Positions 27,501-37,379 of a DNA stretch of 64,000 bases are shown one piece after another. The position numbers and the translations under genes were made by a program. Numbering within the stretch: the stretch's first letter is position 1; the number at the start of each line of letters is the position of its first letter. The DNA comes from an uncultured Bacteroides sp. Lineage in GTDB: Bacteria > Bacteroidota > Bacteroidia > Bacteroidales > Bacteroidaceae. Location: NCBI GenBank assembly GCA_900544075.1, contig UQTJ01000001.1:248001-312000 (forward strand), given 5' to 3'. The notes below the pieces were generated by a model. That model ran no database searches. It was not told the origin of the DNA and saw only the letters and a program-made list of their open reading frames with translations.

Positions 27501-28590
27501 CTTCCACTATACAGCTCACCACATTGTCGCTCAATGAATTCTTGTAAGGTTCATGCCTGATGTTCCTGAACCTGTTCTTCAAAGGATGATAGTAATTAAG
27601 GCCGCCGAAGAACGTTCCAAGCCACATTCCTCCCTGATTATCCTTGTATATGCATCTTACAGAACGCTGACTGAGGCTTTCCGGGTCTGTCTGGTCATTA
27701 GTGTAGATTATAAAAGAATCGCTGGACTTCACATATATGTTAAGGTCATTGAATGTTCCGACCCACAATCTTCCGTTTGAATCTTTCGCCAGAGAACGTA
27801 TATAGTCTGAACTTATGCTCCCCTTTTTCCCGTCATGACGATAATGTGCCATATCTCCGCTACGGACATCAAGCACAACCAGACCGCTTCCTTCTGTTCC
27901 TATCCACAACTCATACAGATTCAGAAGAAGCATACTCTGTATTCTTGAACCTATATCATAGGATGAGGACGCGACCAATTTACCCTTATCGTAAGAATAT
28001 ATCTGAAGACCGCCGTCCAGACAACCTACATATATTGAATTATTTACTTTATAAAGAGATGACACGTTCTTTTCGGAAAGTCCGGCAGGCAGCACTGCGT
28101 CTGAATAGGTCGAAGAGGGAACATCAAGCACCAAAAGTTTATTTCCCGAATTGACCATATATTTACCGTCGGACAGTTCGACAATATCAGTCACAAGTAC
28201 ATTCTTTCTGTCCTTAATAAGGAAATTCACGAAACTGTCGGTAGCCCTGTCATAATACGAGACTCCCTTGTCAGTACCGACAAACACACGGCCTTTGCTG
28301 TCGGTCATTACGCATCTGGCTATATCACCTGCGATAGAAGTAGAGTCTTTGTCGCTATGACGGTATATTGTAAATTCATAACCGTCATAACGGTTTACAC
28401 CATCGTACGTGGCAAACCACATATTGTCGGCATTATCCTGAGTAATGGAAAAAACCGTACTTTGCGAAAGTCCTTCGTTTATGGATATATGCGAGAATGT
28501 TATGTCTTCCGTATTGAAAGCCATAACACTGCTACTAAAGATAAATATGAATATATTTAACAGAATAAGACTGTATCTTGATAACCTCAT
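24550..28590 (-). CDS. Hybrid two-component system sensor/regulator HTCS2
   Basis: This 1346-residue protein has a signal/TM at 1-24, then propeller repeats from about residue 35 to 655 (LWIGT, MWLGTFFGGLNYY, IWVSTNMGLSCY). A Y_Y_Y domain lies at about 695-775 and a TM at 785-803 (ARTLIFVLVVIVISLVL). HisKA follows with phospho-acceptor His840 (NISHELRTP), HATPase with NNLLSNSFKYT, SDTGVGI and GSGIGLSL, a receiver with Asp1146 (VITDVMMPVMDG), and an AraC-type HTH at about 1240-1340. All motifs are intact. No susC/D pair adjoins it. Its closest enzyme gene is the heparinase II at 29111, across tatA, so a glycosaminoglycan ligand is possible but unproven. It ends facing the 22-bp repeat array. 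Confidence 0.93.
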   Translation of the reverse strand: MRLSRYSLILLNIFIFIFSSSVMAFNTEDITFSHISINEGLSQSTVFSITQDNADNMWFATYDGVNRYDGYEFTIYRHSDKDSTSIAGDIARCVMTDSKGRVFVGTDKGVSYYDRATDSFVNFLIKDRKNVLVTDIVELSDGKYMVNSGNKLLVLDVPSSTYSDAVLPAGLSEKNVSSLYKVNNSIYVGCLDGGLQIYSYDKGKLVASSSYDIGSRIQSMLLLNLYELWIGTEGSGLVVLDVRSGDMAHYRHDGKKGSISSDYIRSLAKDSNGRLWVGTFNDLNIYVKSSDSFIIYTNDQTDPESLSQRSVRCIYKDNQGGMWLGTFFGGLNYYHPLKNRFRNIRHEPYKNSLSDNVVSCIVEDKKSRLWIGTNDGGLNCYNPADGTFRFYLFDSGDDGISRESNNVKSVYIDEASDKVYVGTHAGGMKEIDRRTGSIRHRYISEINSPSNSIYVILPRDSKTLWLGTLNGLFVYNTADGSFTPETDASVFGKAIYAMYKDTSDCLWIALDDEMLKYSVEDGKLKKTSFGIKGIGNIKTAQCIYQAGDGRIWIGTRMGLYCIDAKKGELIHLSDADGLPNNVVYGIEEDSFSNIWVSTNMGLSCYSPLNDKFRNFTIDDGIQSNQFNSYSHCRTSDGQLYFGGINGITTFRPELLIDNPYSPSPVITKLMLYDREVRPGDDTGILKKHISDTDSITLDNSHRSFTLKFVVSNYLAGQHNTFSYKLEGYDENWTQVQSNRSVSYINLPHGEYCFKVRSANNDGKWNNNPETLYIRILPVWYETWWARTLIFVLVVIVISLVLRHFWIKKQMQAQLEMEHKEKIHQEEINQMKMRFFINISHELRTPLTLIMAPVQEMKLRTTDRWMKEQLGFVERNTTRLLHMVNQLMDYRRAELGVFKLRVEKSNIYSVVKECFSFYEKLAKHKSLSYNLVSDLDGTEVLADAKYIEIILNNLLSNSFKYTKEGSITVNLSLKDGFLVLSVSDTGVGIAPNKHKKIFERFFQLDSEHIGSGIGLSLVQRLVELHHGTIELESEPGKGSTFYVYLPQDMSVYKEDEIAGSLPGTETPAHFTNTKEMFFIDSDDDVKGVDEDDDSLERGTILVVEDNDEVRHYLKSGLSKVFTVLQAENGEVALELLKKNTVDIVITDVMMPVMDGVKLCKNIKQNVSTSHIPVIMLSAKTDMNDQKEALGTGADDYIPKPFSLSLVISKIQNMMRTRRRMLEHYSKELTVEPEKVTFNPVDEELLKKAVEIVKKNLDNTDFSTEDFASQMNMSRSNLHLKLKAITGESAIEFIKKIRFSEACRLLKEGRYNIAEISSMVGFSTPSYFATSFKKYIGCLPTEYIKQQK

Positions 28591-28638
28591 TGCGCAATTG
28601 TGTTTCCAAAGTATAACTAAGCCCCAACCATAGCAGGC

Positions 28639-28851
28639 TTATTTCACTGCATCTTTCTTCTCTTCATCAATAGATGTAGATTCCTTTACGGATTCTTCTA
28701 TTCCGTTCACTCCATCCTTGAAGCTTTTAACACCCTTGCCCAATCCTTTCATAAGTTCCGGTATCTTCTTACCTCCGAACAATAACAAGACTATCAGTGC
28801 AATAAAAAGTATCTCCTGAGTTCCGATGCCCAATAATAACAATGTGTACAT
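28639..28851 (-). CDS. tatA: Sec-independent (twin-arginine) translocase subunit TatA/TatE
   Basis: This 70-residue protein has one N-terminal membrane helix ([21 protein letters not shown]), the FGxKxxPE hinge (FGGKKIPEL), the amphipathic helix [18 protein letters not shown] and an acidic/lysine-rich tail, all diagnostic of TatA. TatA oligomers form the size-adaptable part of the Tat pore, moving folded proteins across the inner membrane with TatC. No tatC is in the window, so the partner must be elsewhere. It is expressed from its own promoter (28882-28911) and probably has no link to the flanking PUL genes. Confidence 0.93.
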   Translation of the reverse strand: MYTLLLLGIGTQEILFIALIVLLLFGGKKIPELMKGLGKGVKSFKDGVNGIEESVKESTSIDEEKKDAVK

Positions 28852-28881
28852 AACTATTATTTTTTAATGATTACAAATATA

Positions 28882-28911
28882 CAAAAATATTAGACTAATT
28901 TACATTGCAAA
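28882..28911 (-). promoter_or_regulatory. Promoter of tatA
   Basis: On the minus strand the -33 TTTG (28911-28908) and the -7 TATTTTTG (28889-28882) are separated by 18 bp, and the -7 box is about 30 bp before the ATG at 28851. A second -7 match, TATATTTG (28881-28874), directly follows. One of the two is likely to be the real one. Confidence 0.55.
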
Positions 28912-29072
28912 TGTAATTATTATGTATTTCACGCTAATACACAAATGTTTAAATAAAGCCGATTCATGTATAATGGACAATTTTAAAATCTTATTCAACA
29001 GTTTTGATATATTTCAGCACCAAATCAAAGTCATTTAGCATTTTTGAGAAAGTATAATGCAGATACAAATAC

Positions 29073-29080
29073 TAAATTTG
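29073..29080 (+). promoter_or_regulatory. -7 box of the heparinase II gene
   Basis: TAAATTTG matches TAnnTTTG and lies 30 bp before the ATG at 29111. No TTTG is present 19-21 bp upstream, which suggests an activated promoter. A loose direct repeat (AGCA...AAAGT, at 29016-29031 and 29037-29053, 21 bp apart) lies just upstream and is treated under findings. Confidence 0.5.
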
Positions 29081-29110
29081 CAGATATAACAAGATAATTA
29101 TTGTACAACC

Positions 29111-31426
29111 ATGAAAAGAAGAAGCATCATCATGCTGTTAAGCTTCCATTTCTTTTTAGGAGTCGGCTTATCAGCACAAACAAAAAGCACCGTGGAATGG
29201 CGCGAAGTAAATGGTGTAGAAATTCCTGTTCCACCATCTGAACATCCGAGATTGTATTTACGCTCGTCCGATATCCCTGAACTTAAACAGAGATTGAAGA
29301 ACCCGGAAATAGTAAAGACAATAAAGAAGATGGAGAAACTGAGTAAAAACAGGACTCCTGAGGAAGAGGCTAAAGCTCCGGCAAAAAACGGATTCAGATA
29401 TTATGCTGAAATGCGAGGAATAACAAGCCGAGTACAGCTTGATGCGTTGGACTATCTGGTGAGCGGAGAGAAATCAGTTGCCAGAAAAGCCATAACAGCC
29501 ATGCTCGACACATTGCGCAACACTAATTATGGAACGAAAGGTGACCTGTCAAGAGCCAGCGGATCTATGCTGATGTGTGGTGCAATGGTTTACGACTGGT
29601 GCTACGACCAGATGAAAGATTCTGAAAAGAAAGCATACATAAACGAGTTTGTCAGAATAGCCAAGACTATGGAATGCGGCTATCCCCCAAAGAATACAGA
29701 ACCTATAGCAGGACATTCTTCGGAATGGATGGTACTGAGAGATATGCTCTCAGCCGGTATTGCAGTATATGACGAATATCCTGACATGTACAATTATGTA
29801 GTAACAATGATGTACAAGGACTATATTCCGGCCCGCAACTTCATCTATTCGGGACATAACTATCATCAGGGCAGCAGTTATGCAAATGTACGTTTCAGCA
29901 ACGACCTTATATCTCTGTGGATAATGTCACGCGTGGGCGCAGGAGCAATTTATGACTCGGCACAACAGTTCGTTTTATACGATTTTATCTACAGAAGACG
30001 TCCTGACGGACAGGTTCTTCCTGCCGGCGATACCAATCCTAACAGAAAAGGCGTAGCCAATTATGCCCTTCCTGCTCTATTGGCTTACAGCTACTACAAA
30101 GACGGCTATCTGGCATACGAATATGAACGTACAAAGAAGATTGACAATCACTGTCTGATATTCGACATCCTGTGGAAAGACCTTAACGTTGAGCCTAAAG
30201 GTCCTGAAACACTCCCTCTTACAAAATACTCCGGAACACCGTTCGGATGGATGATTGCCAGAACAGGATGGGATGAGAACAGCGTAATAGCAGAAATGAA
30301 AATAAACGAGCATTATGTAGGAAACCATCAGCATCTCGACGGAGGCTCGTTCCAGATATATTATAAAGGTCCATTGGCACTTGATGCAGGAACATATCAG
30401 GGAAGTTCAGGCGGATATAACAGCCCGCACAACAAGAACTTCTTCAAGCGCACAGTAGCCCACAACTCACTCCTGATATTCAATCCTGAAGAGAAATTTG
30501 AATGTCATAGCTATGGAGGCGAAGACAGGACTCCTTTTGCCGGTAACGACGGAGGACAGAGAATGCCGGGCGACGGATGGAACACCTGCCGTTCATTCAA
30601 GGATTTGCTGAGCGACGAATATACTACGGGAAAAGTCCTTGCACACGGAACCGACGCGGACTACATGGCACCGGACTATTCTTATCTGAAAGGTGACATA
30701 ACCAGGGCATATTCCGACAAGGTAAAAGAAGTAAAGCGCTCGTTCGTATTCCTGAATCTGAAATCAGAGAATATTCCTGCCGCATTGATAGTTTTCGACA
30801 AGATTGTTTCATCAAACCCTGAATATAAGAAACAGTGGCTGCTCCACAGCATTGAAGAACCGACTGTAAAAGACGGAACATTTACCGTTAAACGTACAAA
30901 GGACGGAGATTCAGGAATGCTTTACGACACCGTGTTGCTACCGGAAAAGGGCAACTTAGATATAAACACTATAGGAGGCCCTGGCAAGGAATTCTGGGTT
31001 AACGGTGTCAACTACCCTAACGAGCCACGTACTCCGGACCCGACAAACGAAAAAGGAGCATGGAGGGTTGAATTATCGCCTAAATCTCATGCAAGTGAAG
31101 ATTACTTCCTTAACGTGATACAGGTAGCTGACAACAAATGCAAAAACATGCACAAGGCTGCACTTCTGAAAAGCAACAAGACTGTAGGAGTTGTAATCTC
31201 CGACAGAATAGTGACTTTCAGCAAAGACAGCAACACACTTTCCGGAAAATTCAGCATTGACATCAACGGAGAAGGAACTTTCAAAATTGTCATGACTGAC
31301 ATGAAATCCGGAACATGGCAGGTAAAGAAAGACGGTGAAGTATTTATCCCATATAAATGGGTACGTTCTGACGACGGAATACTTTCGTTTGAAGGAGGAA
31401 AAGGACATTACGAGTTTTCAAGGTAA
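29111..31426 (+). CDS. Heparinase II-type polysaccharide lyase (PL21)
   Basis: This 771-residue protein has a signal peptide (GVGLSAQ). It matches my recollection of the Pedobacter heparinus heparinase II sequence closely along its whole length (that enzyme is 772 residues): PPSEHPRLYLR, VYDWCYDQ, GHSSEWM, HNYHQGSSY, PFGWMIARTGW, SSGGYNSPHNKNFFKRT, NDGGQR. The catalytic residues fall at the same numbers: His202 and Glu205 in GHSSEWM, Tyr257 in HQGSSY, plus the NHQH zinc-site motif. The family cleaves heparin and heparan sulfate by beta-elimination in the periplasm, through an N-terminal (alpha/alpha) toroid and C-terminal beta-sandwiches. No sulfatases or susCD genes adjoin it, so it may serve a heparin locus elsewhere. 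Confidence 0.93.
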   Translation: MKRRSIIMLLSFHFFLGVGLSAQTKSTVEWREVNGVEIPVPPSEHPRLYLRSSDIPELKQRLKNPEIVKTIKKMEKLSKNRTPEEEAKAPAKNGFRYYAEMRGITSRVQLDALDYLVSGEKSVARKAITAMLDTLRNTNYGTKGDLSRASGSMLMCGAMVYDWCYDQMKDSEKKAYINEFVRIAKTMECGYPPKNTEPIAGHSSEWMVLRDMLSAGIAVYDEYPDMYNYVVTMMYKDYIPARNFIYSGHNYHQGSSYANVRFSNDLISLWIMSRVGAGAIYDSAQQFVLYDFIYRRRPDGQVLPAGDTNPNRKGVANYALPALLAYSYYKDGYLAYEYERTKKIDNHCLIFDILWKDLNVEPKGPETLPLTKYSGTPFGWMIARTGWDENSVIAEMKINEHYVGNHQHLDGGSFQIYYKGPLALDAGTYQGSSGGYNSPHNKNFFKRTVAHNSLLIFNPEEKFECHSYGGEDRTPFAGNDGGQRMPGDGWNTCRSFKDLLSDEYTTGKVLAHGTDADYMAPDYSYLKGDITRAYSDKVKEVKRSFVFLNLKSENIPAALIVFDKIVSSNPEYKKQWLLHSIEEPTVKDGTFTVKRTKDGDSGMLYDTVLLPEKGNLDINTIGGPGKEFWVNGVNYPNEPRTPDPTNEKGAWRVELSPKSHASEDYFLNVIQVADNKCKNMHKAALLKSNKTVGVVISDRIVTFSKDSNTLSGKFSIDINGEGTFKIVMTDMKSGTWQVKKDGEVFIPYKWVRSDDGILSFEGGKGHYEFSR

Positions 31427-31468
31427 ATTACATAAGTATTACGCCTGGATAATACAGGTGATAAAGCG

Positions 31469-31503
31469 AGAGCCGCATTCGTTGGGGAAACGAGCGCGGC
31501 TCT
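31469..31503. terminator. Bidirectional terminator between heparinase II and the dextran locus
   Basis: AGAGCCGC (31469-31476) pairs with GCGGCTCT (31496-31503). The stem extends inward (ATTCGTT against AACGAGC) with two mismatches. It lies 42 bp past the heparinase stop and 27 bp past the end of the converging GH97 gene, so it can serve both. Confidence 0.7.
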
Positions 31504-31530
31504 TAATGTTAATATCAATTTTTGTATGGA

Positions 31531-33696
<2,166 letters not shown>

Positions 33697-33703
33697 TTAA
33701 TTA

Positions 33704-35491
33704 TTATTCATATTCAACTACTATCATTGTCCAATATTTGAGAGCAGGCAAAGTTAATTTTATCTTATCTGAATTTTGTGTAAACTCTAATGTCCTAGGT
33801 ACTCCAAAATCAAAATCAGGAGAAGCGCACCATACAGACTTTATGGTTCCTGACCTTCCGTCAATACTCAATTCAATCTCTTTATTTTCAATCAAATCCT
33901 GCTCTTGCTGATCTGCATTCGTATCACACCAGTCAAGATGTATTGCATTTGTATAATTCAACAAGTGTACTACAGAAGTTTTTCCATCATCAAGATTCTT
34001 GCCAACAGTAGCAACATTGCCTTTTTGTGGCGGCCACTGATTGAAATTAATCTCTCCGGTTAACGATACAGCATCCACTCCGGTCCAGTCATTACCTCCA
34101 TCTCGCAAGAGATTCTCGTAAGCAGTTATAAAGTCATAGAAGGTAATCATTGATTTCTTCAGTTCTCCGCTCATGGTCAGATTACTGTTCGGGAAATACT
34201 CATTACATAGCATATGTTCTCCGAGTTCAAGATGAGCACCTCCCCATGCATGAATTGCTGCATTTGCCATCAATACTCCCGGAGTGTTAAAATAGCTACG
34301 TCCAATCTTTCCAAAATCATAATTCATATAAGCCGCCAATATAGTCTTACGTCCCCCATTTTTATTAAGATTATCCTGTCCTGTAATAGTATTTGAAATG
34401 ACCTCAAATCCTCTATCTGTCGGCTTATCCCATACCTCAACATAGAAAAAGTCTGTCGATTCCGAATCTGCTATTTTTTGTCCACCAAAGCCACCTACAG
34501 CATTCATAACCAAACGTTTCTCAGGTTCCCTGCTCTTCATAGCCTTGATGAATTTCGTAAATCCGCTTTCATAATCAATCACATCTCCGTGGTAATCATA
34601 AAGAGTTCCTCTTCCTCCCAACTGGTCTATCTGATATCCATCGAAATCATACACATCATATACATCACTAGTTTTCTGCCCAATATAGTCTATCCAGCCA
34701 TCGTTCGCTGGATTTGTCAAATAAATACTGCTTTTAAAAGGGGAGCCTAATATATGCGCGTCTATCGTTCCGCGATTATCATCCTTAAACATATACCATT
34801 CTTCGTTCACCCCATCTTCCTCAGCATCCGATAAGGCTCCATAAGCCAGATTATAAAACAGTGACTTCATATTCCTTTCATGGCCGGCCTTAATATATCC
34901 ATCAACCGTTGTGCGGTAACAATCACGGTTGATAATATCTTTCCACACCTCCATTGGTGCAGAAACACTTCCTGCCAAAGGCATATGATGTTTATAATGC
35001 CAATCCTGATACTGAACATAGTTAATGTGATGTCTGTTAAGATTATCCATTACTCTGTTTATCTCCGATTCACTCATCTTTCCGTATTCCGACAGAAATC
35101 CGTTTCGAGGAAACATTTTAGGATCGGAAGATACATCAATAGCTATACTACCTTTTATTACTTCTACCCCATTCTCAATCGTATATATATCAACCATATA
35201 GCCTTTATAATCATCAGTTGGAGGATTCCAACTCCATTCATTCGATGTTAGTGGTGTTTCCTCTATTACCTGATTAAGATGGCGATAACGCACAGTTGCG
35301 TTTCCTTCCACCATTTTATTCAATTTTATTTTTACTTCTTCACCAGGGATATAAGCTGCCTTATCTGTAGAAAGATACACTTCCATATATCCGTCACCGT
35401 ATGTTATGGGATTAACTGATGAGTCAACTTCATCAATACATGAGCTTAAAACCAAGGCTGCACTTAAAAATATATAAGTTATTCTTCTCAT
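33704..35491 (-). CDS. GH66 endo-dextranase (surface lipoprotein)
   Basis: This 595-residue protein has a lipoprotein signal (VLSSC, Cys18). It has an N-terminal Ig-like domain (YLSTDKAAYIPGEEVKIKL, typical of GH66) at about 35-120, the catalytic barrel at about 125-480, and a C-terminal beta-domain. The nucleophile is Asp289 in FDGYQIDQLGGRG and the acid/base Glu352 in FYVEVWDKP. GH66 enzymes cut alpha-1,6-glucan (dextran) internally; some make cyclic isomalto-oligosaccharides, but the inserted binding module of those transferases is absent. Lipidation suits a cell-surface enzyme. It lies between the SusE/F-type binder and GH97 genes in one operon. Confidence 0.92.
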   Translation of the reverse strand: MRRITYIFLSAALVLSSCIDEVDSSVNPITYGDGYMEVYLSTDKAAYIPGEEVKIKLNKMVEGNATVRYRHLNQVIEETPLTSNEWSWNPPTDDYKGYMVDIYTIENGVEVIKGSIAIDVSSDPKMFPRNGFLSEYGKMSESEINRVMDNLNRHHINYVQYQDWHYKHHMPLAGSVSAPMEVWKDIINRDCYRTTVDGYIKAGHERNMKSLFYNLAYGALSDAEEDGVNEEWYMFKDDNRGTIDAHILGSPFKSSIYLTNPANDGWIDYIGQKTSDVYDVYDFDGYQIDQLGGRGTLYDYHGDVIDYESGFTKFIKAMKSREPEKRLVMNAVGGFGGQKIADSESTDFFYVEVWDKPTDRGFEVISNTITGQDNLNKNGGRKTILAAYMNYDFGKIGRSYFNTPGVLMANAAIHAWGGAHLELGEHMLCNEYFPNSNLTMSGELKKSMITFYDFITAYENLLRDGGNDWTGVDAVSLTGEINFNQWPPQKGNVATVGKNLDDGKTSVVHLLNYTNAIHLDWCDTNADQQEQDLIENKEIELSIDGRSGTIKSVWCASPDFDFGVPRTLEFTQNSDKIKLTLPALKYWTMIVVEYE

Positions 35492-35518
35492 AAATCTTTC
35501 ATATTATAATAATATATC

Positions 35519-37354
35519 CTAATTCTGTTTCTCAAAAGAAATTTTATTGGTATTGAAATTAATAGTTATAGTGTATGTACCGGCCTCCTGTTCAGACAGT
35601 TTCCATTTATAGTCTTTACCATCCGTATTCCTTATAACTATGTTCGTATCATCCAATATGCTGGCATTCTCTTTTGTCGCAAACACAAAATTTCCGCTAA
35701 AAGCATCTACTGTCGGGCCGTCTAAAGAGAACTTAATCTCGCCGGCATTCAGATGTCCTGTCCACGTAAATATATTTCCATTCTGTTCAGACTGAGTCAT
35801 TTCAACCATATTGTCCCAACTCCATCCGCCAGGCGTAGCATCGCCATACATCCACACATTTTCATACAGAACCGTAACATCATCCTGTTTCCTTATCACG
35901 ACATCCAATGTTTCTGTATTAAGGCTCACATAATATTTACCTGCCTCGGAGATTTTAAACTTAACATCATTGTCTTTACCTGGATCTGTAGCAAAATATT
36001 TCGCCTTATCTTCATAATCAGGATCTTTAACATATCCGGGCCACCAGGTATCCGGTATTCTCTGGCATATGAATTTTAACTCTCCACTGTTTAAATTGCC
36101 ATTCCACTCAAAAGTCTTCTCCGCCTTATTATAACTCATCCCCGTAGCGGCTGTTATCTCCCAGCTTCCCAGAGTGGCACTTCCTATAAGATACAATTCC
36201 GGATCAGGTTCCTGTACACTTATCGGCTCAACGGTTACAATTAAAGAAGACGTATTGGCTGTAATCTTGTATGTACCCGGTTTGTCTATGTCGAAAGATT
36301 TGTCCTGTTCCAAAGACGGTGTAGTCTCAAAGTAAACCATTTTATTATCATCATTAGCATCCTTTGCGTATCCCGGCCAGAACATTCCTGAGATATTCTG
36401 ACAAACAAATCTAAATTCACCATTTTTCAGTTCTCCTTCCCATTCAAAAGCTTGAGCAGATTCTATATAATTCATTTTAGTGGCTTGAGGCACATCCCAT
36501 CCACCTGTTGTAGCATCTCCTATAAGATACAGTTCCGGTTCCGGCTCCTCCACATCAATAGGATCAATAACAACATCAAGCGTAGAAGTATTAATAGTAA
36601 CACGATATACTCCAGGAGCATTTATCATAAATTTCACATCATCTTCTCCGGCAGGTTCAGTAGCAAAATATTTTGCCTTACCTTCATTATCAGAATCCTT
36701 TACATATCCCGGCCACCAGGTACCAGACGTGTTCTGACATATAAACCTGAAACCATTCTTTAACAATGTACCTTCCCAAGTAAATACATCCTTGTTTTCC
36801 GCGTCCATTGTCATCAACGTAGCCTGTTCTATGTTCCATCCTCCAGGAGTAGCGTCACCGATAAGATACAATCTCAAAGTACGATACTTATAAGGTTGTA
36901 CGTCAAACACAACAACATTTGATATCTGAGTCTCCACAGACGGGTCCGAGACCACAGCCGTCACCCTCGCTTCGAATGTATATGTCTCCTCGTCATCAAC
37001 AGGAATGTTCCATACAGTCTTCAAGCTATCATTAAGTTCTTTGTTAGTATAAGATATAAAATGAGAATCTGTCTTACCTATATTCTTCTTTATTCCACCC
37101 GCGAAATTATTATCTTTTAAATCCATCTCGAAAAGATATGAAATAGCAGCTCCGGTTCCTTGATTACTTCCGGCTCCCCAACTGAATTTTACTGCTTCCT
37201 TATCTTCCACAAACTGACTCAATACAACAGTATCTTCTGATATTTCAAGCTTTAAAGGAGTACTACCTTTATCTAATTCCATTTCATCCTTTTTACAAGA
37301 CCCCAACATCAATATGCTTAATACGATAAGCATTAAATTATATATTGTTTTCAT
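35519..37354 (-). CDS. SusE/SusF-type surface glycan-binding lipoprotein with four tandem modules
   Basis: The frame opens at 37402 inside the susD 3' end. I start at 37354, where a lipoprotein signal begins (LSILMLGSC, Cys20), leaving a 25-bp gap; the product is 611 residues. An N-terminal SusE domain (ISEDTVVLSQFVEDKEAVKF, followed by an Ig-like fold) precedes four tandem modules of about 105 residues. Three start LYLIG[DS]AT and keep a [WF]WPGY-x-KD motif suited to glucan stacking. The fourth (WMYGDATPGGWSW) lacks the WPGY motif. The protein should bind alpha-glucan at the surface beside SusCD. The repeats are also visible in the DNA, which makes the gene prone to recombination. Confidence 0.88.
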   Translation of the reverse strand: MKTIYNLMLIVLSILMLGSCKKDEMELDKGSTPLKLEISEDTVVLSQFVEDKEAVKFSWGAGSNQGTGAAISYLFEMDLKDNNFAGGIKKNIGKTDSHFISYTNKELNDSLKTVWNIPVDDEETYTFEARVTAVVSDPSVETQISNVVVFDVQPYKYRTLRLYLIGDATPGGWNIEQATLMTMDAENKDVFTWEGTLLKNGFRFICQNTSGTWWPGYVKDSDNEGKAKYFATEPAGEDDVKFMINAPGVYRVTINTSTLDVVIDPIDVEEPEPELYLIGDATTGGWDVPQATKMNYIESAQAFEWEGELKNGEFRFVCQNISGMFWPGYAKDANDDNKMVYFETTPSLEQDKSFDIDKPGTYKITANTSSLIVTVEPISVQEPDPELYLIGSATLGSWEITAATGMSYNKAEKTFEWNGNLNSGELKFICQRIPDTWWPGYVKDPDYEDKAKYFATDPGKDNDVKFKISEAGKYYVSLNTETLDVVIRKQDDVTVLYENVWMYGDATPGGWSWDNMVEMTQSEQNGNIFTWTGHLNAGEIKFSLDGPTVDAFSGNFVFATKENASILDDTNIVIRNTDGKDYKWKLSEQEAGTYTITINFNTNKISFEKQN

Positions 37355-37379
37355 AACTATCTTCTTTATTGATTTATAA

